From Micrococcus sp023147585 (GTDB lineage: Bacteria; Actinomycetota; Actinomycetes; Actinomycetales; Micrococcaceae): 64,000 bases of DNA. Location of the stretch: positions 1,798,001 to 1,862,000 of the forward strand of contig NZ_CP085253.1 of NCBI RefSeq assembly GCF_044872765.1, given 5' to 3'. Made by a program: the position numbers and the translations under genes. Under the pieces are notes generated by a model that saw nothing but the letters and a program-made list of their open reading frames with translations, made no database searches and had not been told where the DNA came from. This document shows, piece after piece, positions 1 to 7,390 of the stretch (position 1 is the first letter of the stretch; every line of letters begins with the position of its first letter).

Positions 1-1
1 C

Positions 2-1618
2 CGCAAGCGCAAGGCCGAGGAGCGCGCCCACATCCTGCGCGGCCTGCTCAAGGCGCTCGACATGCTGGACGAGGTCATCGCCACCATCCGCCGCTCCGCC
101 TCGGCCGAGGTGGCGCGCGAGGCGCTCAAGGAGCTCCTGGACATCGACGACGTCCAGGCGCAGTCCATCCTGCAGATGCAGCTGCGCCAGCTCGCTGCGC
201 TCGAGTCCCAGAAGATCCAGGACGAGTACGACGAGCTCATGGCCCGGATCGCCGCGTACACGGAGATCCTGGAGAGCCCGCAGCGCCAGCGCGAGGTGGT
301 CTCCGGCGAGCTCGCGGAGATCGTGGCCAAGCACGGCGACGACCGCCGCACCGAGATCGTGGCCGGCTTCGACGGGGACATGTCCATCGAGGACCTCATC
401 CCCGAGGAGGAGATGGTCGTCTCCATCACGCGCGGCGGCTACGTCAAGCGCACCCGGATCGACCAGTACCGCTCCCAGGCGCGCGGCGGCAAGGGCGTGC
501 GCGGGGCCACCCTGCGCGGCGACGACGTGGTGGAGCACTTCCTCACGGTGTCCACGCACCACTGGCTGCTCTTCTTCACGAACTTCGGCCGCGTGTACCG
601 GATCAAGACGTACGAGCTGCTCGAGGCCGGCCGGGACGCGAAGGGCCAGCACGTGGCCAACCTGCTCGCGTTCCAGCCGGACGAGCGGATCGCCCAGATC
701 CAGCCGCTCACGGACTACTCCCGGGCCCCCTACCTCGTGCTCGCCACGCGGGGCGGCCTCGTGAAGAAGACCCCGCTGCTGGACTACGACACGAACCGCA
801 CCGCCGGCCTGATCGCGATCAAGCTGCGCGAGGGCGACGAGCTCGTCTCAGCCCGGGTGGTCTCCGACACGGACGACCTCGTCCTCATCTCCCGCCTGGG
901 CCAGTCCCTGCGCTTCACCGCCACGGACGAGGCGCTGCGCCCCATGGGCCGCGCGACCTCCGGCGTGACCGGCATGAAGTTCCGCGGCGGCGACTCCCTG
1001 CTGGCCATGGACGTCATCCGGGCCGAGGGCGACGACGACGCGTACGTGTTCACCGTGACCGACGGCGGCTACGCCAAGCGCACCCGCGTGGGCGAGTACC
1101 GCCTGCAGGGCCGTGGCGGCCTGGGCACCAAGGTGGCCAAGCTCGTCGACGACCGCGGCGGCCTCGCCGGCGGCCTCGTCGTCCACGGGGACCAGGAGGT
1201 GCTCGTGGTGATGGCCTCCGGCAAGGTGGTGCGCTCCGCCGTCGCGGGCGTGCCCGCCAAGGGCCGCGACACGATGGGCGTGATCTTCGCGAAGCCGGAC
1301 AAGAAGGACCGGATCGTGGCCGTGACGCTCAACAACGAGCAGGAGATGGTGGCCAAGGCGGACGCGGAGGCCGATGCCGAGGCGAACGCGCCCGAGGCGG
1401 CCAGCGAGGCCCTCGGCGACGCCGCGGATCCGGCGGTCAGCACGGCCGGCCTGGGCGTCGTGGCCGGGGTGGAGACGGGAGCCGACGAGGCCTCCGAGGG
1501 CGTGGCGGGCCCGGATGTACCCTTGGACGCAGCAGCCGATCAGAACGACCCCGTAGCCGCGGACGACGGCGCCCTCGAGGCGTCCGATGCTGAGGATGCA
1601 GACGGAGGAGAGCAGTGA
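2..1618 (+). CDS. gyrA: DNA gyrase subunit A, C-terminal part (5' end outside window)
   Basis: Partial gene: an open frame enters from the left edge and ends in TGA. GyrA cuts and rejoins DNA in the A2B2 gyrase that introduces negative supercoils. The visible part holds the end of the breakage-reunion coiled coil (QSILQMQLRQLAALE) and then the six-bladed C-terminal DNA-wrapping domain with repeated blade motifs (ITRGGYVKRT, VTDGGYAKRT). A GyrA-box-like QARGGKG lies at 476-496 and the equivalent GRGGLGTK later. The last ~80 residues form an Ala/Asp/Glu-rich acidic tail, a variable feature of actinobacterial GyrA. The stop overlaps the next start (GTGA), so translation is probably coupled to the DUF3566 gene. 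The identification is secure. Confidence 0.97.
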   Translation, partial: RKRKAEERAHILRGLLKALDMLDEVIATIRRSASAEVAREALKELLDIDDVQAQSILQMQLRQLAALESQKIQDEYDELMARIAAYTEILESPQRQREVVSGELAEIVAKHGDDRRTEIVAGFDGDMSIEDLIPEEEMVVSITRGGYVKRTRIDQYRSQARGGKGVRGATLRGDDVVEHFLTVSTHHWLLFFTNFGRVYRIKTYELLEAGRDAKGQHVANLLAFQPDERIAQIQPLTDYSRAPYLVLATRGGLVKKTPLLDYDTNRTAGLIAIKLREGDELVSARVVSDTDDLVLISRLGQSLRFTATDEALRPMGRATSGVTGMKFRGGDSLLAMDVIRAEGDDDAYVFTVTDGGYAKRTRVGEYRLQGRGGLGTKVAKLVDDRGGLAGGLVVHGDQEVLVVMASGKVVRSAVAGVPAKGRDTMGVIFAKPDKKDRIVAVTLNNEQEMVAKADAEADAEANAPEAASEALGDAADPAVSTAGLGVVAGVETGADEASEGVAGPDVPLDAAADQNDPVAADDGALEASDAEDADGGEQ

Positions 1619-2115
1619 GCACGTCCGCAGCGCAGCGCCCGTCCGGCTCCGGCCGGGCCGCGGGCGGCACGGAGAGGTCCTCCCGTCCGGTCCGCAAGGC
1701 CACCTCGTCCGCGGGGCAGGAGAACCTGGTCCGCGCCGTTCCCAAGGCGAAGGTGCGCCGCGCGCGCCTGATGCTGAGCCGGATCGACCCGTGGTCCGTG
1801 CTCAAGCTCGCGTTCCTGCTCTCCGTGGCCCTGGGCATCCTGACCGTGGTGGCCTCCGTGGCGCTCTACTCGCTCGCCGACGTCACGGGCGTGTTCGAGA
1901 AGGTCAACGGCATCCTGGGCACCGTCCTGGGCGTGGAGGCCGGCCGCTTCACGGTGCAGAGCCTCGCGCCGCTGAGCACCGTGACCTCCCTGGCCACCGT
2001 GCTCTCCGTGCTGAACGTGATCCTGCTGACCGCTCTCGCCACCGTGTTCGCGCTGCTGTACAACCTCTGCGCGTCCCTCGTGGGCGGCATCGGCGTCACG
2101 CTCACGGACGACTGA
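1615..2115 (+). CDS. DUF3566 membrane protein
   Basis: 166 aa, GTG start overlapping the gyrA stop by 4 nt. The first ~55 residues are Ser/Arg/Pro-rich and probably cytoplasmic. Two hydrophobic stretches follow (about 62-88 and 124-155), with a conserved-looking block between them (VFEKVNGILGTVLG). This matches the DUF3566 family, which sits directly after gyrA in many actinobacteria, including mycobacteria. The function is unknown; the linkage to gyrA is the main evidence for orthology. A GC-rich hairpin follows the stop. Confidence 0.88.
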   Translation: MSTSAAQRPSGSGRAAGGTERSSRPVRKATSSAGQENLVRAVPKAKVRRARLMLSRIDPWSVLKLAFLLSVALGILTVVASVALYSLADVTGVFEKVNGILGTVLGVEAGRFTVQSLAPLSTVTSLATVLSVLNVILLTALATVFALLYNLCASLVGGIGVTLTDD

Positions 2116-2118
2116 CCG

Positions 2119-2153
2119 CCGCCGTCGGTCTCTCCCGTATGGGCCGACGGCGG
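2119..2153 (+). terminator. hairpin after gyrA-DUF3566
   Basis: A 10-bp perfect stem (2119-2128 with 2144-2153, CCGCCGTCGG) and a 15-nt loop lie just after the DUF3566 stop. There is no T-run, as is common in this genome. It is a likely transcript end before the tRNA-Ile promoter. Confidence 0.5.
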
Positions 2154-2170
2154 TGGGCGTCCGCGCGCAT

Positions 2171-2200
2171 TTGCGCCGGGCGCCCGCGCTCGTGTAGTGT
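2171..2200 (+). promoter_or_regulatory. probable tRNA-Ile promoter
   Basis: TTGCGC (2171-2176) and TAGTGT (2195-2200), spaced 18 bp, lie about 40 nt before the mature tRNA-Ile. The tRNA-Leu gene has nearly the same arrangement (TTGCGG-18-TAGAGT), which supports both calls. Confidence 0.55.
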
Positions 2201-2241
2201 CATCTCCTGTTGTGAACGGCTTCTGCCGAGAACGACGGTGA

Positions 2242-2315
2242 GGGCGTATAGCTCAGGCGGTTAGAGCGCTTCGCTGATAACGAAGAGGTCCCAAGTTCAA
2301 GTCTTGGTACGCCCA
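2242..2315 (+). tRNA. tRNA-Ile (GAT)
   Basis: 74 nt. Acceptor GGGCGTA pairs with TACGCCC, followed by discriminator A. The anticodon stem CTTCG/CGAAG carries loop CTGATAA with GAT at 2276-2278, and a T-arm TTCAAGT is present. CCA is not encoded. It is a stand-alone gene, not an rRNA spacer tRNA. Confidence 0.97.
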
Positions 2316-2326
2316 CTCCCACCACA

Positions 2327-2348
2327 GAGCCCCGGTCCGCTGGGGCTC
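2327..2348 (+). terminator. short hairpin after tRNA-Ile
   Basis: GAGCCCC (2327-2333) pairs with GGGGCTC (2342-2348) across an 8-nt loop, between tRNA-Ile and the DLW-39 gene. It could be a terminator or a processing signal. Confidence 0.4.
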
Positions 2349-2371
2349 CGTTCGTACCCGGAGGGTTTCCC

Positions 2372-2545
2372 ATGGATCGTCTGGCCCGCGTCGCCCTCGT
2401 GGCGGCCGCCGCCGCGGCGGCCTACGGAGCCCGCACGTGGCGGGCGAACCGTGAGGGGAAGGAAATCTGGGCCTCGGCCACGGATGGCCTGCCGGAGAGC
2501 GTGTCCCACGCGGACCCGGCGCCGAAGGACCGACCCGCCTCCTGA
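2372..2545 (+). CDS. DLW-39 family small protein
   Basis: 57 aa, between tRNA-Ile and tRNA-Ala. ATG is preceded by GGAGGG at 2360-2365. The product has an N-terminal hydrophobic alanine-rich helix (RVALVAAAAAAAYGARTW) and then a conserved-looking motif EIWASATD at about 30-37. This resembles the actinobacterial DLW-39 family (named for a D/E-L/I-W motif near residue 39), which occupies this same locus in other Micrococcales. It is probably a single-pass membrane microprotein. Its function is unknown to me. Confidence 0.8.
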   Translation: MDRLARVALVAAAAAAAYGARTWRANREGKEIWASATDGLPESVSHADPAPKDRPAS

Positions 2546-2570
2546 ACCGGAGACGTGGAGCGGACCGCTC

Positions 2571-2643
2571 GGGGGCATGGCGCAATTGGTAGCGCACCTG
2601 CTTTGCAAGCAGGGGGTTAGGGGTTCGAGTCCCCTTGCCTCCA
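2571..2643 (+). tRNA. tRNA-Ala (TGC)
   Basis: 73 nt. Acceptor GGGGGCA pairs with TGCCTCC (one G-T pair), with discriminator A at 2643. The anticodon stem CCTGC/GCAGG has loop TTTGCAA with TGC at 2604-2606. The T-arm GGTTCGAGTCC is canonical. CCA is not encoded. Confidence 0.97.
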
Positions 2644-2654
2644 CGGACGGACCA

Positions 2655-3263
2655 TCACGAGGGCCCCGCCGGACGATCGAGACGATCGGCTCCGGCGGGG
2701 CCCTCGCCGTCTCTGCAGATCTCGCCCGTGCGCCCGCCGCGCGCTGACCGGTCCACGAAGTGGACCACGGACGTCCCGGGGACCGTCAGGAGGGTGTCCG
2801 GCGCCCTGCCCTCCCCGGTCCACGAGGCCCGCTGACGCCGCGCCCAGGCGGCGACGCCCGGGAGGGACATCACGAGGCCCGCCCAGAGGACCAGCCCGCC
2901 CGTGACGGCCAGGTAGCCCGCGGCGACCGGTGCACCCGGCGTGGCCTCCCACGCGGTGTGCACCACGGCATACGCGAGCAGTGCCGTCACGGCGAGACGC
3001 ATCCGGCGCCGCTTCGCCTCCTCCTCCGGGCTGCGGGGCGGCCCGTGCAGCGGCGGGGGCGCTGCGCGCGGCGGGCGGAGGAGGACACGTCCGGCCGACC
3101 ACCAGGCGGCGCCGCAGAGGAGGAGCATCAAGGTCACCTGCCGGCGATCCCGCCTGCCGAGGAGCGGGCTGCCGGTCCACGCCTCCAGCACCCCCCACGC
3201 CGGGAGGGCGAGGCCCAGCACGGTGACCACGGCCCCTCCCACGATTCGCCTCCTCCCCTCCAT
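2655..3263 (-). CDS. putative four-helix membrane protein
   Basis: 202 aa, unrecognised. Four hydrophobic segments are visible (about 8-27, 42-62, 90-106, 113-134), separated by basic loops (RRDRR, EEEAKRRRMR), so it is very likely an integral membrane protein. The ATG at 3263 is preceded by TAGCGT plus 7 nt, fitting a leaderless start; no Shine-Dalgarno is seen. The last ~17 codons (GEGPAGADRLDRPAGPS) are read through the hairpin that terminates the tRNA-Ala transcript, so the C-terminus may be a readthrough artefact of a small genome or of little function. It converges on tRNA-Ala. Confidence 0.6.
   Translation of the reverse strand: MEGRRRIVGGAVVTVLGLALPAWGVLEAWTGSPLLGRRDRRQVTLMLLLCGAAWWSAGRVLLRPPRAAPPPLHGPPRSPEEEAKRRRMRLAVTALLAYAVVHTAWEATPGAPVAAGYLAVTGGLVLWAGLVMSLPGVAAWARRQRASWTGEGRAPDTLLTVPGTSVVHFVDRSARGGRTGEICRDGEGPAGADRLDRPAGPS
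2659..2705. terminator. strong bidirectional hairpin after tRNA-Ala
   Basis: A 15-bp perfect stem (2659-2673 with 2691-2705) contains a second 6-bp hairpin (CGATCG-AGA-CGATCG, 2674-2688) in its loop. It starts 16 nt after tRNA-Ala. On the minus strand it lies inside the last codons of the converging membrane-protein gene. Confidence 0.75.
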
Positions 3264-3270
3264 GCCGCCG

Positions 3271-3276
3271 ACGCTA
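3271..3276 (-). promoter_or_regulatory. -10-like hexamer TAGCGT
   Basis: TAGCGT (minus strand) ends 7 nt before the ATG at 3263, the spacing of a leaderless promoter. Confidence 0.5.
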
Positions 3277-3368
3277 GCGGCCCGCCCCACGCCTCCGGGA
3301 TGCCCTGTGGACAACTCGAGCCGCCGCCGTCGCGCCGGGCCTGCCCCGCGGGATGGTTGGATGGGTCG

Positions 3369-4136
3369 GTGAACACCACCGAACACCCGACCACAGACCA
3401 GCCCGCATCTGGGCAGGGCCCCACGTCCTACGCCGCGGTGCCCCACAGCTACTACGACATCTTCGTGGGCGTCTTCGTCGCCCTCCTCATCCTCTCCGGC
3501 GTCACCGCCGCGAAGCTCTTCTATGGGCCGACGGTGCCGATCCTCTCCGACGTCTTCTACGAGGGCGGCCCCCTCATCTTCGACGGCGGCGCCTTCCTGT
3601 TCCCGTTCGTCTACATCATCGGCGACATCCTGGCCGAGGTGTACGGCTGGCGCCGGGCCCGCCGCGCCATCGTCCTCGGGTTCGCGATGCTCGTGCTCGC
3701 CGCCCTCACCTACACGGTGGTCTCCTGGACCACGCCCGTCGAGAACTTCGAGGTGTGGGACCAGGCCCTCGCGCCCATGCTGCGGATCACCGTGGCCGGC
3801 ATCGTCGCGTTCCTCGTGGGCTCCCTGCTCAACGCGTCCATCGTGGTCCGCCTCAAGGAGCGCATGAAGGAACGGCACGTGGCGTTCCGGCTCATCCTCT
3901 CCACCGTGGTCGGCCAGTTCTTCGACACCCTGGTCTTCTGCACCATCGCCTACGCCGGCACCATCTCGCTGCTGGAACTGGCGAACTACACGGCGACCGG
4001 CTTCCTCTACAAGACGCTCATCGAGATCCTCATCGTGCCCGTCACCCTGCTGACCATCCGAGCCCTCAAGAAGCGGGAGCCCACCTACCGGGCCCCCGGC
4101 TTCGAGATCTACCGCGAGGCCTCGCCGGCCGCCTGA
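3369..4136 (+). CDS. queuosine precursor transporter (YhhQ/VUT1 family)
   Basis: 255 aa with about six membrane helices. The family (COG1738, DUF165) imports queuine or preQ0/preQ1 for tRNA queuosine. Family-type features are VGVFVALLILSGVTAAKLF near the start, the GGAFLFPFVYIIGDILAEVYGW-type block (residues ~76-98; here FPFVYIIGDILAEVYGW) and a late VGQFFDTLVFCTIAYAG helix. The GTG start gives an N-terminus (VNTTEHPTTD) of typical length; the next upstream in-frame codons are unrelated low-complexity sequence. The 3' end overlaps the converging nucleoside hydrolase by 28 nt. No preQ1 riboswitch is apparent upstream. The exact substrate is inferred from the family. Confidence 0.85.
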   Translation: MNTTEHPTTDQPASGQGPTSYAAVPHSYYDIFVGVFVALLILSGVTAAKLFYGPTVPILSDVFYEGGPLIFDGGAFLFPFVYIIGDILAEVYGWRRARRAIVLGFAMLVLAALTYTVVSWTTPVENFEVWDQALAPMLRITVAGIVAFLVGSLLNASIVVRLKERMKERHVAFRLILSTVVGQFFDTLVFCTIAYAGTISLLELANYTATGFLYKTLIEILIVPVTLLTIRALKKREPTYRAPGFEIYREASPAA

Positions 4137-5128
4137 GCGAACGCCGCGAACACCGCATCGGGGTCGTTGCCCGTGACGCGCCGCGCGTTCGGGCGGCGGC
4201 CCCAGATGCCGCGGTCGTCGTGCACCGTGGTGCCGCGCAGCAGGTCCGATTCTGCCTCCACGTCGATCACCGTGACCGCCGTCGTGATCTCCGCCTGACC
4301 CGTGGCCACCTGCGCGGCGAACAGGTCGTGCAGGTGCGCCACGTAGCCCTGGTCGTAGTCGTGGTGGAACTCGAAGTAGAACCGCAGCGCGTCGGCCAGC
4401 ACGTCCAGCACGGCGCTCCCGGTCCCCGCGAGGGGGCCGGGCTGCCGGACACGGTCCGCGCTCCACCCGACGGGGGAGCGGCCGGCGTCCGCGAGGAGCG
4501 CGTCCAGCAGGGCGGGGGTGTACGCGATCCGCTCCGTGGTCTCGAGCGCGCACACGATCGGCAGCCGCTCCTCGGGCAGCCCCTCGAAGGCCGCGAAGAC
4601 CTCCTTCGCCGCGTCCGGGTCACACCACGTGTTCCACTCCGCGGTGGGCGTGGTGTTGCCGGGGTGGTGGAAGGCGCCGCCCATGATCACGATCTGCTTC
4701 GCCAGCTCCGGCAGGCGCGGCTCGGCGCGCAGGGCGAGGGCCAGGTTCGTCAGGGGAGCAGTGCACAGCAGCACGCTCTGGCCCGGATGTGCCCGCAGCT
4801 CCTCGAGCCACACGTCGAGCGCGGGGCGCGCCGAGATCCGCTCCTCGCGCCACGGCACGCGCGCGTAGCCCAGCCCCTGCGGCCCGTGCGTCTCCGGGGT
4901 GGTCTCGGCCGGGCAGCGCAGGGGGGCCTCCGCACCCAGGGCGACCTCGACGTCGTCGTGCCCCAGGACCTCCAGCAGGCCGGCCGCGTTGAGGGCGCAC
5001 TGCCGGGCGGAGGCGTTGCCGCCCACCGCCGTCACCGCCGCGATCTCGGCGCCGGCGCCCACGAGCTGGATCAGCGCGCACGCGTCGTCGATGCCCGGGT
5101 CCATGTCCACCAGCACGCGCATACTCAC
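4109..5128 (-). CDS. inosine-uridine preferring nucleoside hydrolase family protein
   Basis: 339 aa. Members hydrolyse ribonucleosides to base plus ribose in purine/pyrimidine salvage. The N-terminal calcium- and ribose-binding Asp cluster DMDPGIDD is intact (about residues 9-16), as are IVIMGGAF and the NTWCDPDAA block that contributes further ligands. I chose GTG at 5128 over ATG at 5122 because TAGGGT ends exactly 7 nt upstream of GTG, as at other leaderless genes here; the difference is two residues. The gene is divergent from the amphi-Trp gene and converges on the queuine transporter, overlapping its end by 28 nt. The substrate range cannot be read from sequence. Confidence 0.88.
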   Translation of the reverse strand: MSMRVLVDMDPGIDDACALIQLVGAGAEIAAVTAVGGNASARQCALNAAGLLEVLGHDDVEVALGAEAPLRCPAETTPETHGPQGLGYARVPWREERISARPALDVWLEELRAHPGQSVLLCTAPLTNLALALRAEPRLPELAKQIVIMGGAFHHPGNTTPTAEWNTWCDPDAAKEVFAAFEGLPEERLPIVCALETTERIAYTPALLDALLADAGRSPVGWSADRVRQPGPLAGTGSAVLDVLADALRFYFEFHHDYDQGYVAHLHDLFAAQVATGQAEITTAVTVIDVEAESDLLRGTTVHDDRGIWGRRPNARRVTGNDPDAVFAAFAQAAGEASR

Positions 5129-5135
5129 GGTCCGG

Positions 5136-5141
5136 ACCCTA
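5136..5141 (-). promoter_or_regulatory. -10-like hexamer TAGGGT for nucleoside hydrolase
   Basis: TAGGGT on the minus strand, 7 nt before the GTG at 5128. It faces the divergent hexamer at 5165-5170 across 23 bp. Confidence 0.55.
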
Positions 5142-5164
5142 TCGCCTTCCGCCGCCGCGCCCGC

Positions 5165-5170
5165 TAGCCT
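5165..5170 (+). promoter_or_regulatory. -10-like hexamer TAGCCT for amphi-Trp gene
   Basis: TAGCCT ends 7 nt before the ATG at 5178, with no Shine-Dalgarno between. It is a leaderless-type promoter. Confidence 0.55.
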
Positions 5171-5177
5171 CGGCCTC

Positions 5178-5402
5178 ATGAGCGAGCTCTTCGAGAACGA
5201 GCAGAAGCAGTCCATGACCCGCGAGCAGGCGGCCGCCCGCCTGCGCGAGATCGCCGACCAGCTCTCACGCCAGAACGAGGTGCGGGTGGTGCAGGGCGGT
5301 CGCGACGTCGTCGTGGCCGTGCCCGACCGGGTGGAGCTGGAGGTCGAGGTGGAGGTCGAGCAGGGCGGGACGTCCGAGCTGGAGATCAGCCTGTCCTGGT
5401 GA
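5178..5402 (+). CDS. amphi-Trp domain-containing protein
   Basis: 74 aa. MSELFENEQKQSMTREQAAA begins a helical segment, followed by VRVVQGGRDVVVAVPDRVE and an alternating strand (LEVEVEVEQGGTSELEISLSW) ending in the conserved Trp. This is the amphi-Trp family, named for an amphipathic strand with a terminal Trp and common in actinobacteria and archaea. Its biochemical role is unknown. It is a single gene with its own leaderless-type promoter and a strong terminator 25 nt after the stop. Confidence 0.8.
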   Translation: MSELFENEQKQSMTREQAAARLREIADQLSRQNEVRVVQGGRDVVVAVPDRVELEVEVEVEQGGTSELEISLSW

Positions 5403-5426
5403 CCGGCTGACGGCCCCCCACGACGT

Positions 5427-5460
5427 CGAGGCCCCGCCGGAGCGATCCGGCGGGGCCTCG
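5427..5460. terminator. bidirectional terminator
   Basis: A 15-bp perfect stem (5427-5441 with 5446-5460) and GCGA tetraloop lie between the converging amphi-Trp gene and the Lys-rich gene. Confidence 0.8.
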
Positions 5461-5465
5461 TCATG

Positions 5466-6635
5466 TCAGCGGGTGGGCTCGCCCGGCACGCGGGCGTCGG
5501 CGTCCGCCACGGCCTGGCCCTGGCCGACGACGCGGTGGCCCGTGGCCTCGGCGACGGCCTCGCGCTGCTTGGCGTAGAGATCGTTCGCCGCCCCGCGCTC
5601 CACCACGGGGATGTTGGCGGTGATGGGGCCGGGGGTCGGCGCGGCCCACGGGTCCTGCACCGGCTTGGTGAGCTTCCAGATCGCGAAGCCGGCGCCCGCG
5701 GCGGCGGCGGCCATGCCCGCGACGATCCAGCCGCGGCCGCCCGCGCGCTCGGAGCGGTCGGCCTTGCGCGCGGTGCGCTTGAGGTCCTTCTCGGTCTGGC
5801 CGGCGTAGTGCTCGGCGCCCTTGCGCAGCTTGGCCACAATCTTCTTGTCCCCGGTGAGGGCGATCAGGGCCTGCTCCACGGAGGTGGGCACCTGGACGTC
5901 GTGCGCGGTCTGGCGGGCGCTGCCGGCCACGTCGGCCAGACGCGAGGCGGCGACGGGCGCGAACTCCTCACGGCGCTGCTCGGCGTAGCGGGAGGCCTCG
6001 GCGAGGCGCTCCTGGACCTGCGGGGCCAGCTTCTCGCCCTGGTCCTGGACGGCGGCGACGGCGGCGGCCAGGAGCCCGGCGGCGGTGAGCCCGCCCTTCG
6101 CGGCGGCGTCCTTGGCCTTGCCGGCCTTCTGGGCGGTCAGGAAGCCCAGCACGTCGGCCTTCGTGTCCGCCTTCTTGGCGGCGCCGCGGGCATCCTTGCG
6201 GACCTGCTTGGTCTTCTTCGCGCCGCGCTTGCCGGCCTTCTTCGCGGCCTTGCGGGCGGACTCGGCCTCCTTGGTGAACTCCTCGCCCAGCTCGGCGGCC
6301 TGGTCCTGGAGCGCGGAGAAGAACTCGTGCAGGCCGTCCTTCTGCTTCGCGACCACGGGGGCGACGGCGCCCAGGCCGCCGGCCACGGCCTTGCCGGCGC
6401 GCTCGGCCAGGGGGGCCATGTCCTGCTTGACGTCCTTGGCGCGGCGGCGGCCCTCCTCGGCGGCGAGGGTGGTGCCCACCTCGCCGAAGGCGGTGCCGGC
6501 CTCGCCCCACGCGAGGGCGGCCTCGATCCTGGGCAAGGCCCAGTGGCGCAGGATCTCGCCCTGGCGGGTCAGGAACGTGTCCGCCCCGCCGTCGTGCTGG
6601 ATCGCGGAGTCGGTGGTCGGGTTCTTGCGGGCCAT
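5466..6635 (-). CDS. Lys/Ala-rich protein with C-terminal membrane anchor
   Basis: 389 aa, no family recognised. The start is supported by GGGAGG upstream of the ATG. The middle (about 110-240) is highly charged and helical, with Lys/Ala/Arg-rich tracts (ARKAAKKAGKRGAKKTKQVR) reminiscent of histone-H1-like tails. A single hydrophobic helix near residues 310-330 (GWIVAGMAAAAAGAGFAIW) is followed by a ~55-residue tail. It could be a membrane-anchored, coiled-coil or nucleoid-associated protein; this is inference from composition only. Divergent from the cyclophilin gene. Confidence 0.65.
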   Translation of the reverse strand: MARKNPTTDSAIQHDGGADTFLTRQGEILRHWALPRIEAALAWGEAGTAFGEVGTTLAAEEGRRRAKDVKQDMAPLAERAGKAVAGGLGAVAPVVAKQKDGLHEFFSALQDQAAELGEEFTKEAESARKAAKKAGKRGAKKTKQVRKDARGAAKKADTKADVLGFLTAQKAGKAKDAAAKGGLTAAGLLAAAVAAVQDQGEKLAPQVQERLAEASRYAEQRREEFAPVAASRLADVAGSARQTAHDVQVPTSVEQALIALTGDKKIVAKLRKGAEHYAGQTEKDLKRTARKADRSERAGGRGWIVAGMAAAAAGAGFAIWKLTKPVQDPWAAPTPGPITANIPVVERGAANDLYAKQREAVAEATGHRVVGQGQAVADADARVPGEPTR

Positions 6636-6829
6636 GTCTGCCTCCCGTGCAGTCGGATGTTCGCTGGACTGGTCGTCTCCGGATCAGCCTAGTGGCGTGC
6701 GGTGGCCATGGCACGGTCCGAGCGCGCCCCTTCTTCGAGCACCGCCCCGCCGGGGCGCCGCGATTCGGCCCACCGCGAAGACGCGGAGGGCGCGTCGCTC
6801 GAGCCGGGGCAGGCGGGGGCCGCGGGTGG

Positions 6830-6835
6830 AACAAT
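6830..6835 (+). promoter_or_regulatory. possible -10 AACAAT of the cyclophilin gene
   Basis: AACAAT ends 7 nt before the ATG at 6843. It departs from TANNNT at the first position but matches the leaderless spacing. Confidence 0.35.
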
Positions 6836-6842
6836 GACGCCC

Positions 6843-7376
6843 ATGACCGCCAACGCAACGCACACCGCGACCATCCACACCAACCACGGCGACATCGTCG
6901 TCGAGCTCTTCGGCAACCACGCGCCGAAGACCGTGAAGAACTTCGTGGGCCTCGCCACCGGCGAGCAGGAGTGGACCCACCCCCAGACCCGCGAGAAGAA
7001 CAACGGCGCCCCGCTGTACTCCGGCACCGTGTTCCACCGCATCATCAAGGACTTCATGATCCAGGGCGGCGACCCGCTGGGCATGGGCGTCGGCGGCCCG
7101 GGCTACCAGTTCGGGGACGAGATCCACCCCGAGCTCCAGTTCGACCGCCCCTACCTGCTCGCCATGGCCAATGCCGGCCCCGGCACCAACGGCTCGCAGT
7201 TCTTCATCACCTCCGTGCCCACCGGCTGGCTCAACGGCAAGCACACCATCTTCGGCGAGGTGAAGGACGAGGCCTCGAAGGAGATCGTGGACCAGCTCAA
7301 CGCCGTCGCCACGGACCCGCGCGACCGCCCGCTCGAGGACGTCGTGATCGAGTCCATCGAGATCGCCGAGGCCTGA
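6843..7376 (+). CDS. peptidyl-prolyl cis-trans isomerase, cyclophilin type
   Basis: 177 aa, a single cytoplasmic cyclophilin domain with no signal peptide. Visible catalytic motifs are FHRIIKDFMIQGGD (active-site Arg, Phe, Met, Gln), MANAGPGTNGSQFFI and the Trp/His region GWLNGKHTIFGEV. It catalyses Xaa-Pro isomerisation during protein folding. An in-frame ATG at 6834 would add MTP; I prefer 6843 because of the upstream -10-like hexamer. The rhomboid gene follows after 14 nt, so the two are probably co-transcribed. Confidence 0.95.
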   Translation: MTANATHTATIHTNHGDIVVELFGNHAPKTVKNFVGLATGEQEWTHPQTREKNNGAPLYSGTVFHRIIKDFMIQGGDPLGMGVGGPGYQFGDEIHPELQFDRPYLLAMANAGPGTNGSQFFITSVPTGWLNGKHTIFGEVKDEASKEIVDQLNAVATDPRDRPLEDVVIESIEIAEA

Positions 7377-7390
7377 GCGGCCCGCTCCCG

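Noticed and set aside
3264..4553. Long minus-strand reading frame across the queuine transporter
   Set aside because: A shadow frame caused by high GC; the plus-strand frame codes a recognised membrane transporter.
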